Shown: positions 17,948 to 26,021 of the stretch, one piece after another | Position numbering within the stretch: position 1 is the stretch's first letter | How the letters are laid out: every line of letters begins with the position of its first letter | Assembly (NCBI RefSeq): GCF_002117005.1 | Contig: NZ_CP021023.1 | Coordinates: forward strand, 186,001 to 250,000 | Source: Sedimentisphaera salicampi | Lineage (GTDB): Bacteria > Planctomycetota > Phycisphaerae > Sedimentisphaerales > Sedimentisphaeraceae | Reading direction: 5' to 3' | Length of the DNA stretch: 64,000 nucleotides | Position numbers and translations under genes: made by a program | The notes under the pieces: generated by a model | Told to the model about the DNA's origin: nothing | Database searches by the model: none | Seen by the model: the letters and a program-made list of their open reading frames with translations, nothing else

Positions 17948-19354
17948 TCAAGATTTCAGGTCTCTGAGCATACCCTGTTTCTTGAGTTTTTTCTGCATTT
18001 TTGTTACGGAAATATCTCTCAGCCCAGTCCCTTTACCAGCTGCCATAGCTGCGGCAAGTCCGGCTGCCTGTCCGGTTTGCGAAACTATAGGCTGAACCCT
18101 GTAGGCCGTCATTGCTATATGTGTGCCGCTGATTATTTTTCCGGCTGTTAAGAGACCCTCAAATCCGCTTGGGATAAGAGATCGGTAAGGAATACCGAAA
18201 GGGGGGATATGCTTGTCTTCTTTAGTCCAGCTCTCACCCCAGCCGTCAAGATAGTATTGACCGATAGCTACAGTGTCATCTGCATATTTGCCTTTCCTCA
18301 TGTAGCCTTCGGTAATTACAAAATCGCCTTTGATTCTTCTGTTTTCCCTTACTCCTACTTTAGGCGCAAAATTTACCGTGAAACCGCTTTCAAAGAGCTT
18401 TCTTACCGTTGGTTTCAATCTTTGCTGCAAGAGCCTCTGGGTATTTGACACTTCTATAGGGTTTCTCGTATCCTTGCAAATTTCAGTGGCTCCCCAGTGA
18501 ATATAAATCCCGGTCTTTCTATTGTAAAAGCTATCTTTCACATTTTTGAACCAACCGTAGCCGTAATCGATGCATCCTGCATTTAGCTCTTCATAAACCT
18601 TGAAGTCAGATTTTTCAGTTCCGAACTTCTGACTTATAAACATCTGCGTACAGGGCATAACCCTCTCATCAGCTTTTTCTTTCCCGTGAGTTTCATTGAA
18701 TTGTGCTTTTGAATCTCTTCCGTACATTGACTCGCAGCCGGCCATTTCACATACTGCGCCGTTGCCCGTGGCATCTATTGTAACTTTTGCTTTTACTGCA
18801 ATCGAATGCCCAGCGGCTCCGGAAGCGATCACTCCCTCAAATCTGTCTCTGTTTCCTTTTGGGCTTATCAGAGGCTCAACAGCTCTTGCCCCGCAGATAA
18901 CCTGAATATTCTTTTCTGCTGATATCATATCATCCAAAATCATACTGTAAGAGGATGGGACATACCAGAAGTCAGACAATTTATCCTTATTATTGGATTG
19001 AGGCCTCAAAAGCGAATGGTCATTTTTCAGTTTATCGACCATTTCCTTGAAAATACCCACCATCGGATTTCCGCAAAGATACCCAACGTACATATCTGTT
19101 GGCGCGCCGCCTATTTGCTGATCCTCTTCAAGCAGCACAACCCTTGCCCCTTCGCGTGCAGCAGAGATTGCAGCGGGTATGCCTGAGGCGCCCGCACCCA
19201 ATACCAGTACGTCGGTTTCAACGGCATCAATATCTAATTTACGGCCTGCATTAAGCTTATCATTATTGCCGTACATGGTTGAAGTTAAGAAAGCTGGCGT
19301 AAGCAGCGAGCTCTTTATAAAATTCCTTCTGTTGAAACTATTTATAGCTGACAT
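17948..19354 (-). CDS. TAT-exported FAD-dependent oxidoreductase
   Basis: This 468-aa protein begins with a twin-arginine signal (NRRNFIK at 8-14, hydrophobic stretch to about 28). The FAD-binding motif is intact (VLVLGAGASGIPAA near 50-63), followed by a glutamate-rich second strand end (VVLLEE). IDATGNGAV, IPYRSLIP and QTGQAAGLAAAMA place it in the FAD_oxidored group (PF12831-like), the same family as the active half of the giant proteins at 3614 and 9615. Its reaction is unknown. It was chosen to start at ATG 19354, which follows GAGGT. Same-strand neighbours are a symporter (66 nt upstream) and a mannosidase downstream. Confidence 0.9.
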   Translation of the reverse strand: MSAINSFNRRNFIKSSLLTPAFLTSTMYGNNDKLNAGRKLDIDAVETDVLVLGAGASGIPAAISAAREGARVVLLEEDQQIGGAPTDMYVGYLCGNPMVGIFKEMVDKLKNDHSLLRPQSNNKDKLSDFWYVPSSYSMILDDMISAEKNIQVICGARAVEPLISPKGNRDRFEGVIASGAAGHSIAVKAKVTIDATGNGAVCEMAGCESMYGRDSKAQFNETHGKEKADERVMPCTQMFISQKFGTEKSDFKVYEELNAGCIDYGYGWFKNVKDSFYNRKTGIYIHWGATEICKDTRNPIEVSNTQRLLQQRLKPTVRKLFESGFTVNFAPKVGVRENRRIKGDFVITEGYMRKGKYADDTVAIGQYYLDGWGESWTKEDKHIPPFGIPYRSLIPSGFEGLLTAGKIISGTHIAMTAYRVQPIVSQTGQAAGLAAAMAAGKGTGLRDISVTKMQKKLKKQGMLRDLKS

Positions 19355-19420
19355 TATAAAACCTCATACAATTTTTATTAGAGAATAATTTCCTAAAACT
19401 TGCTTTATCAGGCAAACATT

Positions 19421-21409
19421 TTATTCGGCATTTTCATCAAATTTATAGCTTTCTACAGGCCCATCTGCCGGAGGAAGTTTGCTGTACCAGAAGAAGTACA
19501 TACCAACCATACAGAAGACCGAAATGCCGAGAGTTATAAAGAACGCATTAAACGAATGAATAACCAGCTGCATAGGCATAAGGAATAAGGTTACCTGCCA
19601 TCCCATTACAAAAGGCACAGCTATAATGTCATTCTTGTGCTCGGATTCCATAAGTTTTTTCTCTCGAGGGCTTAAAGTGTCTTTCAGAGGCTTCCAGAGC
19701 CCGAAAGGTCTAGTCCTCATATAGAATTTTTTGAGAGTGTTCCAGTCGGTAGGCTTGAAGCAGTAAGTCGCCGCTATGGTGCACAGAAGCGTTGCAGCAA
19801 AAACTATCAAAAGCTGTATTCTCGGGTCGAGTCCGGGGGCTATTGCTCTTTGGAGTATTGCAATAGTCATACCGGAGAACATGCCGATTGCAAAACCTTC
19901 GCCGTTAAAACGCCACCAATAAAGCCTCAAAAAGCATGGAGCCACAAGGCCAGCATTGAGACCCATAACGAGCCATTCCCATATATCCGTAACGCCTTTG
20001 AGGGTGTAAGCGAGGAGGAAACCTGCTATTACTAATATGAATGTAAACAAGTAGCTTGCAGTAATAAGCTCCCTGTTTTTTGCTTTAGGGCGAAGGTATC
20101 TTTTGTATAAATCATTTACAAAATATCCACCCGCTTTATTTATTGAAGAGTCCAGCGTGGACATTGCAGCGGCAATCAATGCTATGAAGATTATGCCCCT
20201 CACCCCTGATGGGATGCTCTTCATCAAAACTGCCGGCATTATAGTTTCCGGATTAACCCCGCCTTCAAAGCTAACCATTAAGGTCTTGCTCTTCCAGCCT
20301 TCATTGAATAAGTCTTTCAAACCATTTATAAGCTCAGGCGAATATTCGGAAGGCGCCTGTACTATATGAGCCAGCGTATCATACCATTTGTGCGCTGGAA
20401 TCTCACCGAGATGTGCCCTTATCAATTCTGCGGCCTGAGGTATTGCGTTAGTATCGGGGAATGAATCCCGAACAAGATATATTCCAAACACTGCAAATGC
20501 CATTATCAGAGGCCATCTCAGGCTCATGATAACCGTCCAGAATGCAGACATAAGCCCGCAGTCTCTGTCGCTTTTTGCCCCGAAATACATTGGCTCAGCG
20601 CCCGAAACGCTCATTCCGAGAAGTATGTTCAAAAACAGATATGAGAGAGCGAAAGAAAGCAGGTTTGAATACTGCTCATAACCCGGAAGGAATTTTGTCT
20701 TTATTTCCGGCGCGCTGCTTGCCCACTCCTGATTCCCTGTAACCTGTGCTGCTGTATCTGAAAATGAAGTAAGATCAGGTATTTCAAAGCCGGCGAGAAA
20801 CGCCACTGAAATTGCGCCTATGAAAATGAAAAGACCCTGAACAATATCACTGTAAACCACGCCGTAAAAGCCGGATATTGCTGTGTAAACTGTTGCCATA
20901 CCAACGAAAATCAGGCAGCATTGGAAAGGTGTAAACGGGAGGAAAAGAGACAGGAATATGCCAAGCCCCTTTATAGTCATACCGAGAAGCCCTATTGTAA
21001 GCAGTATTATAGCTACAACTTGAGCGATTCGTGAAAGATGCGCACCAAAACTCTTGCCAAATCGGAACATCATCCATTCAGCCAGCGTCATGCAGCCTGA
21101 TCGCCGGTGCCATTTTCCCGTCCAAAGCAGCATGAAAACCATAACAAGCCCTGCCCCTCCACGGAAGGCTATATATAATCCCTTTGGGCCGATCATATAT
21201 ATGAATGCTACTATTATCATTGTGCCAACAATGTTTACCCACATTGCCATTCCCGAAAAGCCCAGAGCCCACCAAGGCAGTTTCCTTCCGCCAAGATAGT
21301 AGTCATCAAGGCTTTCTGCTGCTTTTTTGCGCATGTAGAGACCGATGCACAGCAAAAATACAAAATACAAACCAATGATCGTGTAGTCCAGCCAGCTTAA
21401 ATAATGCAT
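19421..21409 (-). CDS. Sodium/solute symporter (SSS family)
   Basis: This 662-aa integral membrane protein starts with a helix typical of SSS transporters (LDYTIIGLYFVFLLCIGLYM) and DDYYLGGRKLPWWALG at about 36-51. Roughly fourteen hydrophobic segments are visible, and STLDSSINKAGG marks the conserved sodium-site region of helix 8. It should import a small solute, often a sugar or carboxylate, with sodium. The length is somewhat above the 500-600 typical, because of loops and a C-terminal extension. It lies 29 nt downstream of a URO-D-like gene and upstream of the FAD oxidoreductase, so it probably imports the substrate handled by that cluster. Confidence 0.93.
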   Translation of the reverse strand: MHYLSWLDYTIIGLYFVFLLCIGLYMRKKAAESLDDYYLGGRKLPWWALGFSGMAMWVNIVGTMIIVAFIYMIGPKGLYIAFRGGAGLVMVFMLLWTGKWHRRSGCMTLAEWMMFRFGKSFGAHLSRIAQVVAIILLTIGLLGMTIKGLGIFLSLFLPFTPFQCCLIFVGMATVYTAISGFYGVVYSDIVQGLFIFIGAISVAFLAGFEIPDLTSFSDTAAQVTGNQEWASSAPEIKTKFLPGYEQYSNLLSFALSYLFLNILLGMSVSGAEPMYFGAKSDRDCGLMSAFWTVIMSLRWPLIMAFAVFGIYLVRDSFPDTNAIPQAAELIRAHLGEIPAHKWYDTLAHIVQAPSEYSPELINGLKDLFNEGWKSKTLMVSFEGGVNPETIMPAVLMKSIPSGVRGIIFIALIAAAMSTLDSSINKAGGYFVNDLYKRYLRPKAKNRELITASYLFTFILVIAGFLLAYTLKGVTDIWEWLVMGLNAGLVAPCFLRLYWWRFNGEGFAIGMFSGMTIAILQRAIAPGLDPRIQLLIVFAATLLCTIAATYCFKPTDWNTLKKFYMRTRPFGLWKPLKDTLSPREKKLMESEHKNDIIAVPFVMGWQVTLFLMPMQLVIHSFNAFFITLGISVFCMVGMYFFWYSKLPPADGPVESYKFDENAE

Positions 21410-21438
21410 CTTAAGTATACCTTTTAATGTTGTAGTGT

Positions 21439-22557
21439 TTAAAAATTAACTGTTTCGAATTGACTGTTATAACTGTTTACTATATCCGTTATTAGGTTTA
21501 TCCGCTCAATGTCTCCAGTTGAAGAAATCTCGTCGGAAATACCTAAAATAAGTTTAGGTGCAAAAAGTTCGATTATTCTTTCTGTGCAATCTGTAAGAGT
21601 TTTTTCAGAGTAGGTCTCATCGAAAAACACAGCAGGAATTCCATCTATCAAATACATATCGTCGCCGAGAGCCTCTTTTATTTCTTCCAGGGTTACATCG
21701 CCCTGCGGGGTTGGAGTTATAGCCTCAATTCCGTCAAGGCCGGTCTGTCTTGCGTATTTCAGTAGTGGTCGGCAGTTCCCGTCCCAGTGAGAATAAACAA
21801 ATTTGCCTGCCGAATGAAGCTTATCGCACCTTCGCCGGCAGGCCGGCAGGTGATATTTTTCGAATAAATATGGTGGTAGGCTGTCGCTGTGTATGTTTTC
21901 ACCGAAATTAACCAGATTAACAGGTGAATCGTTTATCAATTCTATAAGTCTGCTGTGACTTTCTTCAAGGGCATTGAAATACCTGTCCACAGTTTCAGGC
22001 CAATCCTGCATCGCAAAAATGCCGTTCTCTATGCCCATTTTTTCAAGATAAAGGCTTTGGATATTCATTCGGGGCATTATAACCGCAGGAGCTCCCAAGT
22101 CGCCAATCTCTTCTATAAGTTTATTATATTTCTCCCCGTTCCATTTCCATGAGCAATTTTCTTCCCGCCAAGCTGCTGTTTCAAGTTCTTTCTCAGTTTC
22201 AACTTCTCGCTTCAGATGCTTAGGCCACTGAGAGGTTTTGCTTTTTTGAAGTATTTCTGTCTGGCAGCCGGCAGGTGTTTCAATTGTATGGGTGATTTTT
22301 CCGTCCGGGTTCTCTTGGAAGGTTTGCTGTACCCTGTAATCTTCCTGTCTTTCAAAACATTCCCCGAATTCGTAAAGCCGTGCAGAACAGCCGAGCTTTC
22401 TGTAGATATCGTAGATGCTCAGCCCGGCATACTTTTCAGGAAGAGGTTCGCCGCTGAATATCTTATCATGGTACCAGCATATTATTCGCGGCTGCCAGAG
22501 GATTTTCCCATCTGATCTGCCAAAAACTGCATCGCTGTTCAATTTTGCAAAATTCAC
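21439..22557 (-). CDS. URO-D-superfamily protein 1 (divergent)
   Basis: This 372-aa member of the uroporphyrinogen decarboxylase/methyltransferase superfamily is the most divergent of four in a row. It starts with GTG at 22557, 11 bases after the stop of the next gene; no better ATG exists. Conserved elements are the central SHWDGN motif near a barrel strand and the downstream DGIEAITPTPQGD and LIDGIP strands. It lacks the MRQAGRY substrate motif of true HemE. It also lacks the His-x-Cys zinc motif of corrinoid methyltransferases such as MtaA, having His-Trp-Asp-Gly instead. The reaction is unknown. It is directly upstream of the symporter. Confidence 0.8.
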   Translation of the reverse strand: MNFAKLNSDAVFGRSDGKILWQPRIICWYHDKIFSGEPLPEKYAGLSIYDIYRKLGCSARLYEFGECFERQEDYRVQQTFQENPDGKITHTIETPAGCQTEILQKSKTSQWPKHLKREVETEKELETAAWREENCSWKWNGEKYNKLIEEIGDLGAPAVIMPRMNIQSLYLEKMGIENGIFAMQDWPETVDRYFNALEESHSRLIELINDSPVNLVNFGENIHSDSLPPYLFEKYHLPACRRRCDKLHSAGKFVYSHWDGNCRPLLKYARQTGLDGIEAITPTPQGDVTLEEIKEALGDDMYLIDGIPAVFFDETYSEKTLTDCTERIIELFAPKLILGISDEISSTGDIERINLITDIVNSYNSQFETVNF

Positions 22558-22568
22558 CTAATGCTCTT

Positions 22569-23573
22569 TTATAGAATGTTATTAAAGGCCTCAAAGGCAG
22601 TATAAATGTTTTCCGGCTTTGCACCCGGCCCGAATTGAACCTGTGCAATTACTCCTCCGTTTTTGTAGAGTTTGCCGCAGATATCTTCAACTGCGTTTCT
22701 TATCTGCTCGCTGCTTCCTTCCGGCAGAAGATTCTGGCGGTCTATCTCGCCCCAGAATGTTATCCGCCCGCGGAATTTTTCGCTGAGTTTGTCTAATCCG
22801 ATACAAAATATTTGACTGCTCAAGGCATCCAGCCCAATTTCTATCAAATCTTCCATTATATCGTATATGTAGCCGTTGGAATGCATAAAGATTTTCTTGC
22901 CCTTTGAGCGGGCTATATCGACATATTCCTTGTACATCGGCTTGAAAAGCCTTCGCCAATGATCCGGCGAAATAAGCAGCGAATTCTGCATTCCCCAGTC
23001 GTCCATAAACATAAGCCCATCAACATCAGTTTCAGCCCAAGTTTCAAGGAGCTTGAGGTTATACTGATGGATCGTGCCGATAAGCGTTTCAAGCTCGGTG
23101 GGCTGCATTGCCAAATCAAGCATTACGTTTTCTGTCCCGCGAAGAAACTGAAGCCTCTCAAAAGGCCTCGGAGCAGCGCCTGCAAGGATGAATTTCTCAG
23201 ATTCGCTGCAGAAGCGGTTTACTTTTTCTTTGTCCACAGTGAGCATTTCAGAAGGTGGGCTGACTTTTGAAAGTTCATCCCAGTTTTGTATCAATGGCGA
23301 TTTAACCTCGCCCATAATTCCTTCGTGTTTATTGTAGAACTCACAGCCCCATTCGTCTTTGTATGTCCCTGAAATATAGGGGTCTCCAAAGGTTTGCGGG
23401 CTTGTTTTAAGAAAATTAGGCGAAGAAATTATGTCATCCGGAAAAGTCGTTTTGATTTTCGAAACCTGCTCCGGATAATTAATCTCAGCCCAGCGAAGAA
23501 GCCAGAGCTGTCGCGGAATTCTTTCAGGATTATCGAACTCAAGTGTTTTTGTTACCAGTTTGCGTGAAGTCAT
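22569..23573 (-). CDS. URO-D-superfamily protein 2
   Basis: This 334-aa barrel protein of the URO-D/methyltransferase superfamily opens SRKLVTKTLEFDNPERIPRQ, where family members have an arginine loop, but with no MRQAGRY. KIFMHSNGY at the centre gives an H-x-N-G motif. GGVIAQVQFGPGAKPENIY forms the last strands. It is strikingly similar to the next gene upstream (23647), sharing long identical stretches such as ERLQFLRGTENVMLDLAM, so the pair is a tandem duplication. It is not expected to make haem: no other haem genes are near, and four copies would be redundant. The true substrate is unknown; the context suggests sugar-derived compounds. Confidence 0.85.
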   Translation of the reverse strand: MTSRKLVTKTLEFDNPERIPRQLWLLRWAEINYPEQVSKIKTTFPDDIISSPNFLKTSPQTFGDPYISGTYKDEWGCEFYNKHEGIMGEVKSPLIQNWDELSKVSPPSEMLTVDKEKVNRFCSESEKFILAGAAPRPFERLQFLRGTENVMLDLAMQPTELETLIGTIHQYNLKLLETWAETDVDGLMFMDDWGMQNSLLISPDHWRRLFKPMYKEYVDIARSKGKKIFMHSNGYIYDIMEDLIEIGLDALSSQIFCIGLDKLSEKFRGRITFWGEIDRQNLLPEGSSEQIRNAVEDICGKLYKNGGVIAQVQFGPGAKPENIYTAFEAFNNIL

Positions 23574-23646
23574 TAGATTCCCTTTTGCTTAAATTTATAA
23601 TTATTATCTAATGACAAACATAACTTCATTTGCCAAATTCGCAAGT

Positions 23647-24660
23647 CTATAAATTAGCTGAAATATTGTTCCAGGTTTCATAAGCGGTATAAACATTCTC
23701 AGGTTTTGCGCCGGGGCCGAATTCCAGCTGGGCTATTGTTCCTCCGTTCTGGTATAATTTATCAAATATTTCTCTGACGGCGTTCTGGATATCATCTTGG
23801 CTTCCCTCCGGCAGAAGCCTCTGGCGATCTACTTCACCCCAGAATGTTAATCTGCCTTTGCAAATCCTGCTTACTTCATCAAGTCCCATGCAGAATATCT
23901 GGCTGTTTATAGCATCAAGACCCAGTTCAATCAGGTCTTCATAAATATCCAGAATATATCCGTCGGAGTGCATAAAAATTTTCTTGCCGCTTGAGTGGGC
24001 TATATCTATATATTCCTGATACATGGGTTTGAAAATTTCGCGCCACTGATTAGGTGAAATCAGCAGCGATCTCTGGGCTCCCCAGTCATCCATAAAGGTA
24101 AGCGCATCGACATCAGTTCCCGCCCACACTTCAAGCAGTTTGAGGTTGTATTGATGGATTGTATCTATAAGTGTTTTTAGCTCAGGCGGCTTCATCGCTA
24201 GATCAAGCATTACATTTTCTGTCCCGCGGAGAAACTGAAGTCTCTCAAAAGGCCTTGGACACGCCCCAGCAAGGATGAATTTTTCCGATTCTCTGCAGAA
24301 GCTGTTTACCTTATCCTTATCAACACTAAGCATTTCTGAAGGGGGACGAACATTGGAGAGATCATCCCAGCTTTCCACAATAGGCGATTTTACCTCGCCG
24401 ATAATCCCCTCATGCTTATTTACAAATTCGCAGCCCCATTCATCAAAGAAAGTACCCAGCTTGAACGGATCACCCTCAGTTTTAGGCTGCGTTTTAAGGC
24501 AGTTTGGAGGCGGGACAATATCGTCTGGGAAATCTGCTTTAATTTTGGAAACTTCTTTCGGATAATGATTCTCAGCCCAAGGCAGAAGCCAGAGTTGCCT
24601 CGGTATTCTTGCAGGGTTGTCAAACTCTAACGTTCGTATTACTAATTCTCTGGGAGTCAT
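23647..24660 (-). CDS. URO-D-superfamily protein 3
   Basis: This 337-aa near twin of the gene at 22569 opens TPRELVIRTLEFDNPARIPR, has a central KIFMHSDGY (H-x-D-G), and ends with GGTIAQLEFGPGAKPENVY. The asparagine of its twin is an aspartate here, so the two may differ in activity. The ATG at 24660 overlaps the end of the upstream gene by 41 bases, a sign of translational coupling. A 73-base spacer separates it from its twin. Annotation as HemE should be avoided for lack of the MRQAGRY motif. Confidence 0.85.
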   Translation of the reverse strand: MTPRELVIRTLEFDNPARIPRQLWLLPWAENHYPKEVSKIKADFPDDIVPPPNCLKTQPKTEGDPFKLGTFFDEWGCEFVNKHEGIIGEVKSPIVESWDDLSNVRPPSEMLSVDKDKVNSFCRESEKFILAGACPRPFERLQFLRGTENVMLDLAMKPPELKTLIDTIHQYNLKLLEVWAGTDVDALTFMDDWGAQRSLLISPNQWREIFKPMYQEYIDIAHSSGKKIFMHSDGYILDIYEDLIELGLDAINSQIFCMGLDEVSRICKGRLTFWGEVDRQRLLPEGSQDDIQNAVREIFDKLYQNGGTIAQLEFGPGAKPENVYTAYETWNNISANL

Positions 24661-25759
24661 AGCTGTCCTCGCATTGATTATCGTATTTAACTATTTCATA
24701 TGTGCTTTCAATGAAAGCATCCACATTTTCAGGTTTAGCACCTGCTGATATTGCCCCGCCGGTGCATAAAACAAATTTCTGGTTCTGGTTTGCAGTTTCA
24801 AAGCAGTATCTGGCAGCATTTTTTACGTCTTCAGGAGTCCCCTCAATCATAACGTTGATCGGATGAATATTCCCTGCAAGTATCACATCGGGAAGAGCCT
24901 CTCTGAAGTCTTTTATATCGATATTCGGAGAGAAGCCCATCAGCTCATCGATATTAAGCTTATTGAGCTGGGAAATCCCTGAGGGTATAATGTCTCCGTC
25001 GGTATGAAGGCTGCAGAGAGCTTTGCCTTTGTATCTGTTGAAGATTTCGCCTGTGTAAGGACGGACAAATTCATCAAAGAGCTCTGGTGGCAGGTATGCG
25101 CAGTAGTCCTCGCCGATGTCCACTTTGTCGTAGAGGTTATTGTTTGCTGGCATATTGCCCCATCTTGATTCGGTAAATTCAATCCATTCAAGCGTTCGCT
25201 GGAAAAGAAAGTCGAATATTTTTTTTACCTTTGCGGGGTGGTCGTAGAGGTCTATGAAAAACTTTTCAGTACCTCTGAATATTGAGTATAGATCCATTGC
25301 CCCTGTAGAACCAAGGTAGTGATAAACTTTTTTGTCGTCAGGCAGCCGGCTGTTGAAATATTCAATTGCTTTTGTTATTTCCTTTGCCGCCTTGGTTTCA
25401 GCGATTGGTGTAGTGCAGAAATAGCGGTCGAAATTGTCTAAGTCTTTCTCAAGTACCCTGTCAGGCACGGATTCAGGGTGGTCTTCGTTAAACTTTTCGA
25501 GATCAAAGAATATATCGGCATTTCCAATGTCTATTGAGAAATCCCTGAGGCCGTAAAAGCGGTCGTTGACAATTTTTTGAGCTTCGAACATTACTTCAAT
25601 ATCACTGCTGTAGTCTTTGGGGTTTACATTTGCATATTCGCATACAAAAGTGCAGTCCAGCCACAAGCGAAAAGGTGCATATTCCACCCGCTCACCCCTT
25701 ATAAGCTTTCGATACCTTTCTACGTTGCCTTCAAGAAAACCGTCTGGTACTTGAGCCAT
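24620..25759 (-). CDS. URO-D-superfamily protein 4 (operon head)
   Basis: This protein has 379 aa when started at ATG 25759 (MAQVPDGF), which follows GAGGT seven bases upstream. A longer frame to 25837 would begin with an unlikely hydrophobic leader that overlaps the promoter region. The fold signature is like its neighbours, and the central motif is SLHTDGDIIP (H-x-D-G). LAGNIHPINVMIEGTPEDVK is typical of the methyltransferase-like branch of URO-D. It is the first gene of the minus-strand operon that continues through three paralogues, a symporter, an oxidoreductase and a mannosidase. A TTGACA box about 85 bases upstream could drive it. Substrate unknown. Confidence 0.85.
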   Translation of the reverse strand: MAQVPDGFLEGNVERYRKLIRGERVEYAPFRLWLDCTFVCEYANVNPKDYSSDIEVMFEAQKIVNDRFYGLRDFSIDIGNADIFFDLEKFNEDHPESVPDRVLEKDLDNFDRYFCTTPIAETKAAKEITKAIEYFNSRLPDDKKVYHYLGSTGAMDLYSIFRGTEKFFIDLYDHPAKVKKIFDFLFQRTLEWIEFTESRWGNMPANNNLYDKVDIGEDYCAYLPPELFDEFVRPYTGEIFNRYKGKALCSLHTDGDIIPSGISQLNKLNIDELMGFSPNIDIKDFREALPDVILAGNIHPINVMIEGTPEDVKNAARYCFETANQNQKFVLCTGGAISAGAKPENVDAFIESTYEIVKYDNQCEDSYDSQRISNTNVRV

Positions 25760-25820
25760 TTGATACCTCAACAAATTCAAATAAAAAAATGTTAACACGA
25801 AGCAACTTTTGCATATGGTA

Positions 25821-25848
25821 AAACTAACAAATAGCAAATATTTGTCAA
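25821..25848 (-). promoter_or_regulatory. Predicted sigma-70-type promoter for the URO-D/symporter operon
   Basis: On the minus strand, a perfect TTGACA (25848-25843) is followed after 16 bases by TAGTTT (25826-25821). A transcript would start near 25814, giving a leader of about 55 bases before ATG 25759. It lies back to back with a plus-strand promoter. Confidence 0.45.
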
Positions 25849-25856
25849 TAAATATA

Positions 25857-25884
25857 TTGACGATTTTTAAATTTGCAGTATATT
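25857..25884 (+). promoter_or_regulatory. Predicted sigma-70-type promoter for the GxGYxYP/PHP gene pair
   Basis: TTGACG (25857-25862), a 16-base spacer, then TATATT (25879-25884). The leader to ATG 26022 would be about 130 bases. Its -35 box is only 8 bases from the divergent -35, so one regulator could control both operons. Confidence 0.4.
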
Positions 25885-26021
25885 CTCTTTCATAAACTGT
25901 ATCTGATAGCTAAAACTTTTTTATTACTGTTTTGTTCAAGATTTAGTGATCTCGCTTAAAGCAGTGTTACAAAAGCTTTGTTGACTTCTGTATATTGTTA
26001 ACCGAATTTAAGGGCTTTTTT

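Noticed and set aside
21439-25759. Annotation of the four URO-D-like genes as hemE (haem synthesis)
   Set aside because: All lack the MRQAGRY motif, they occur as four copies in a sugar-type operon, and there are no other haem genes nearby.
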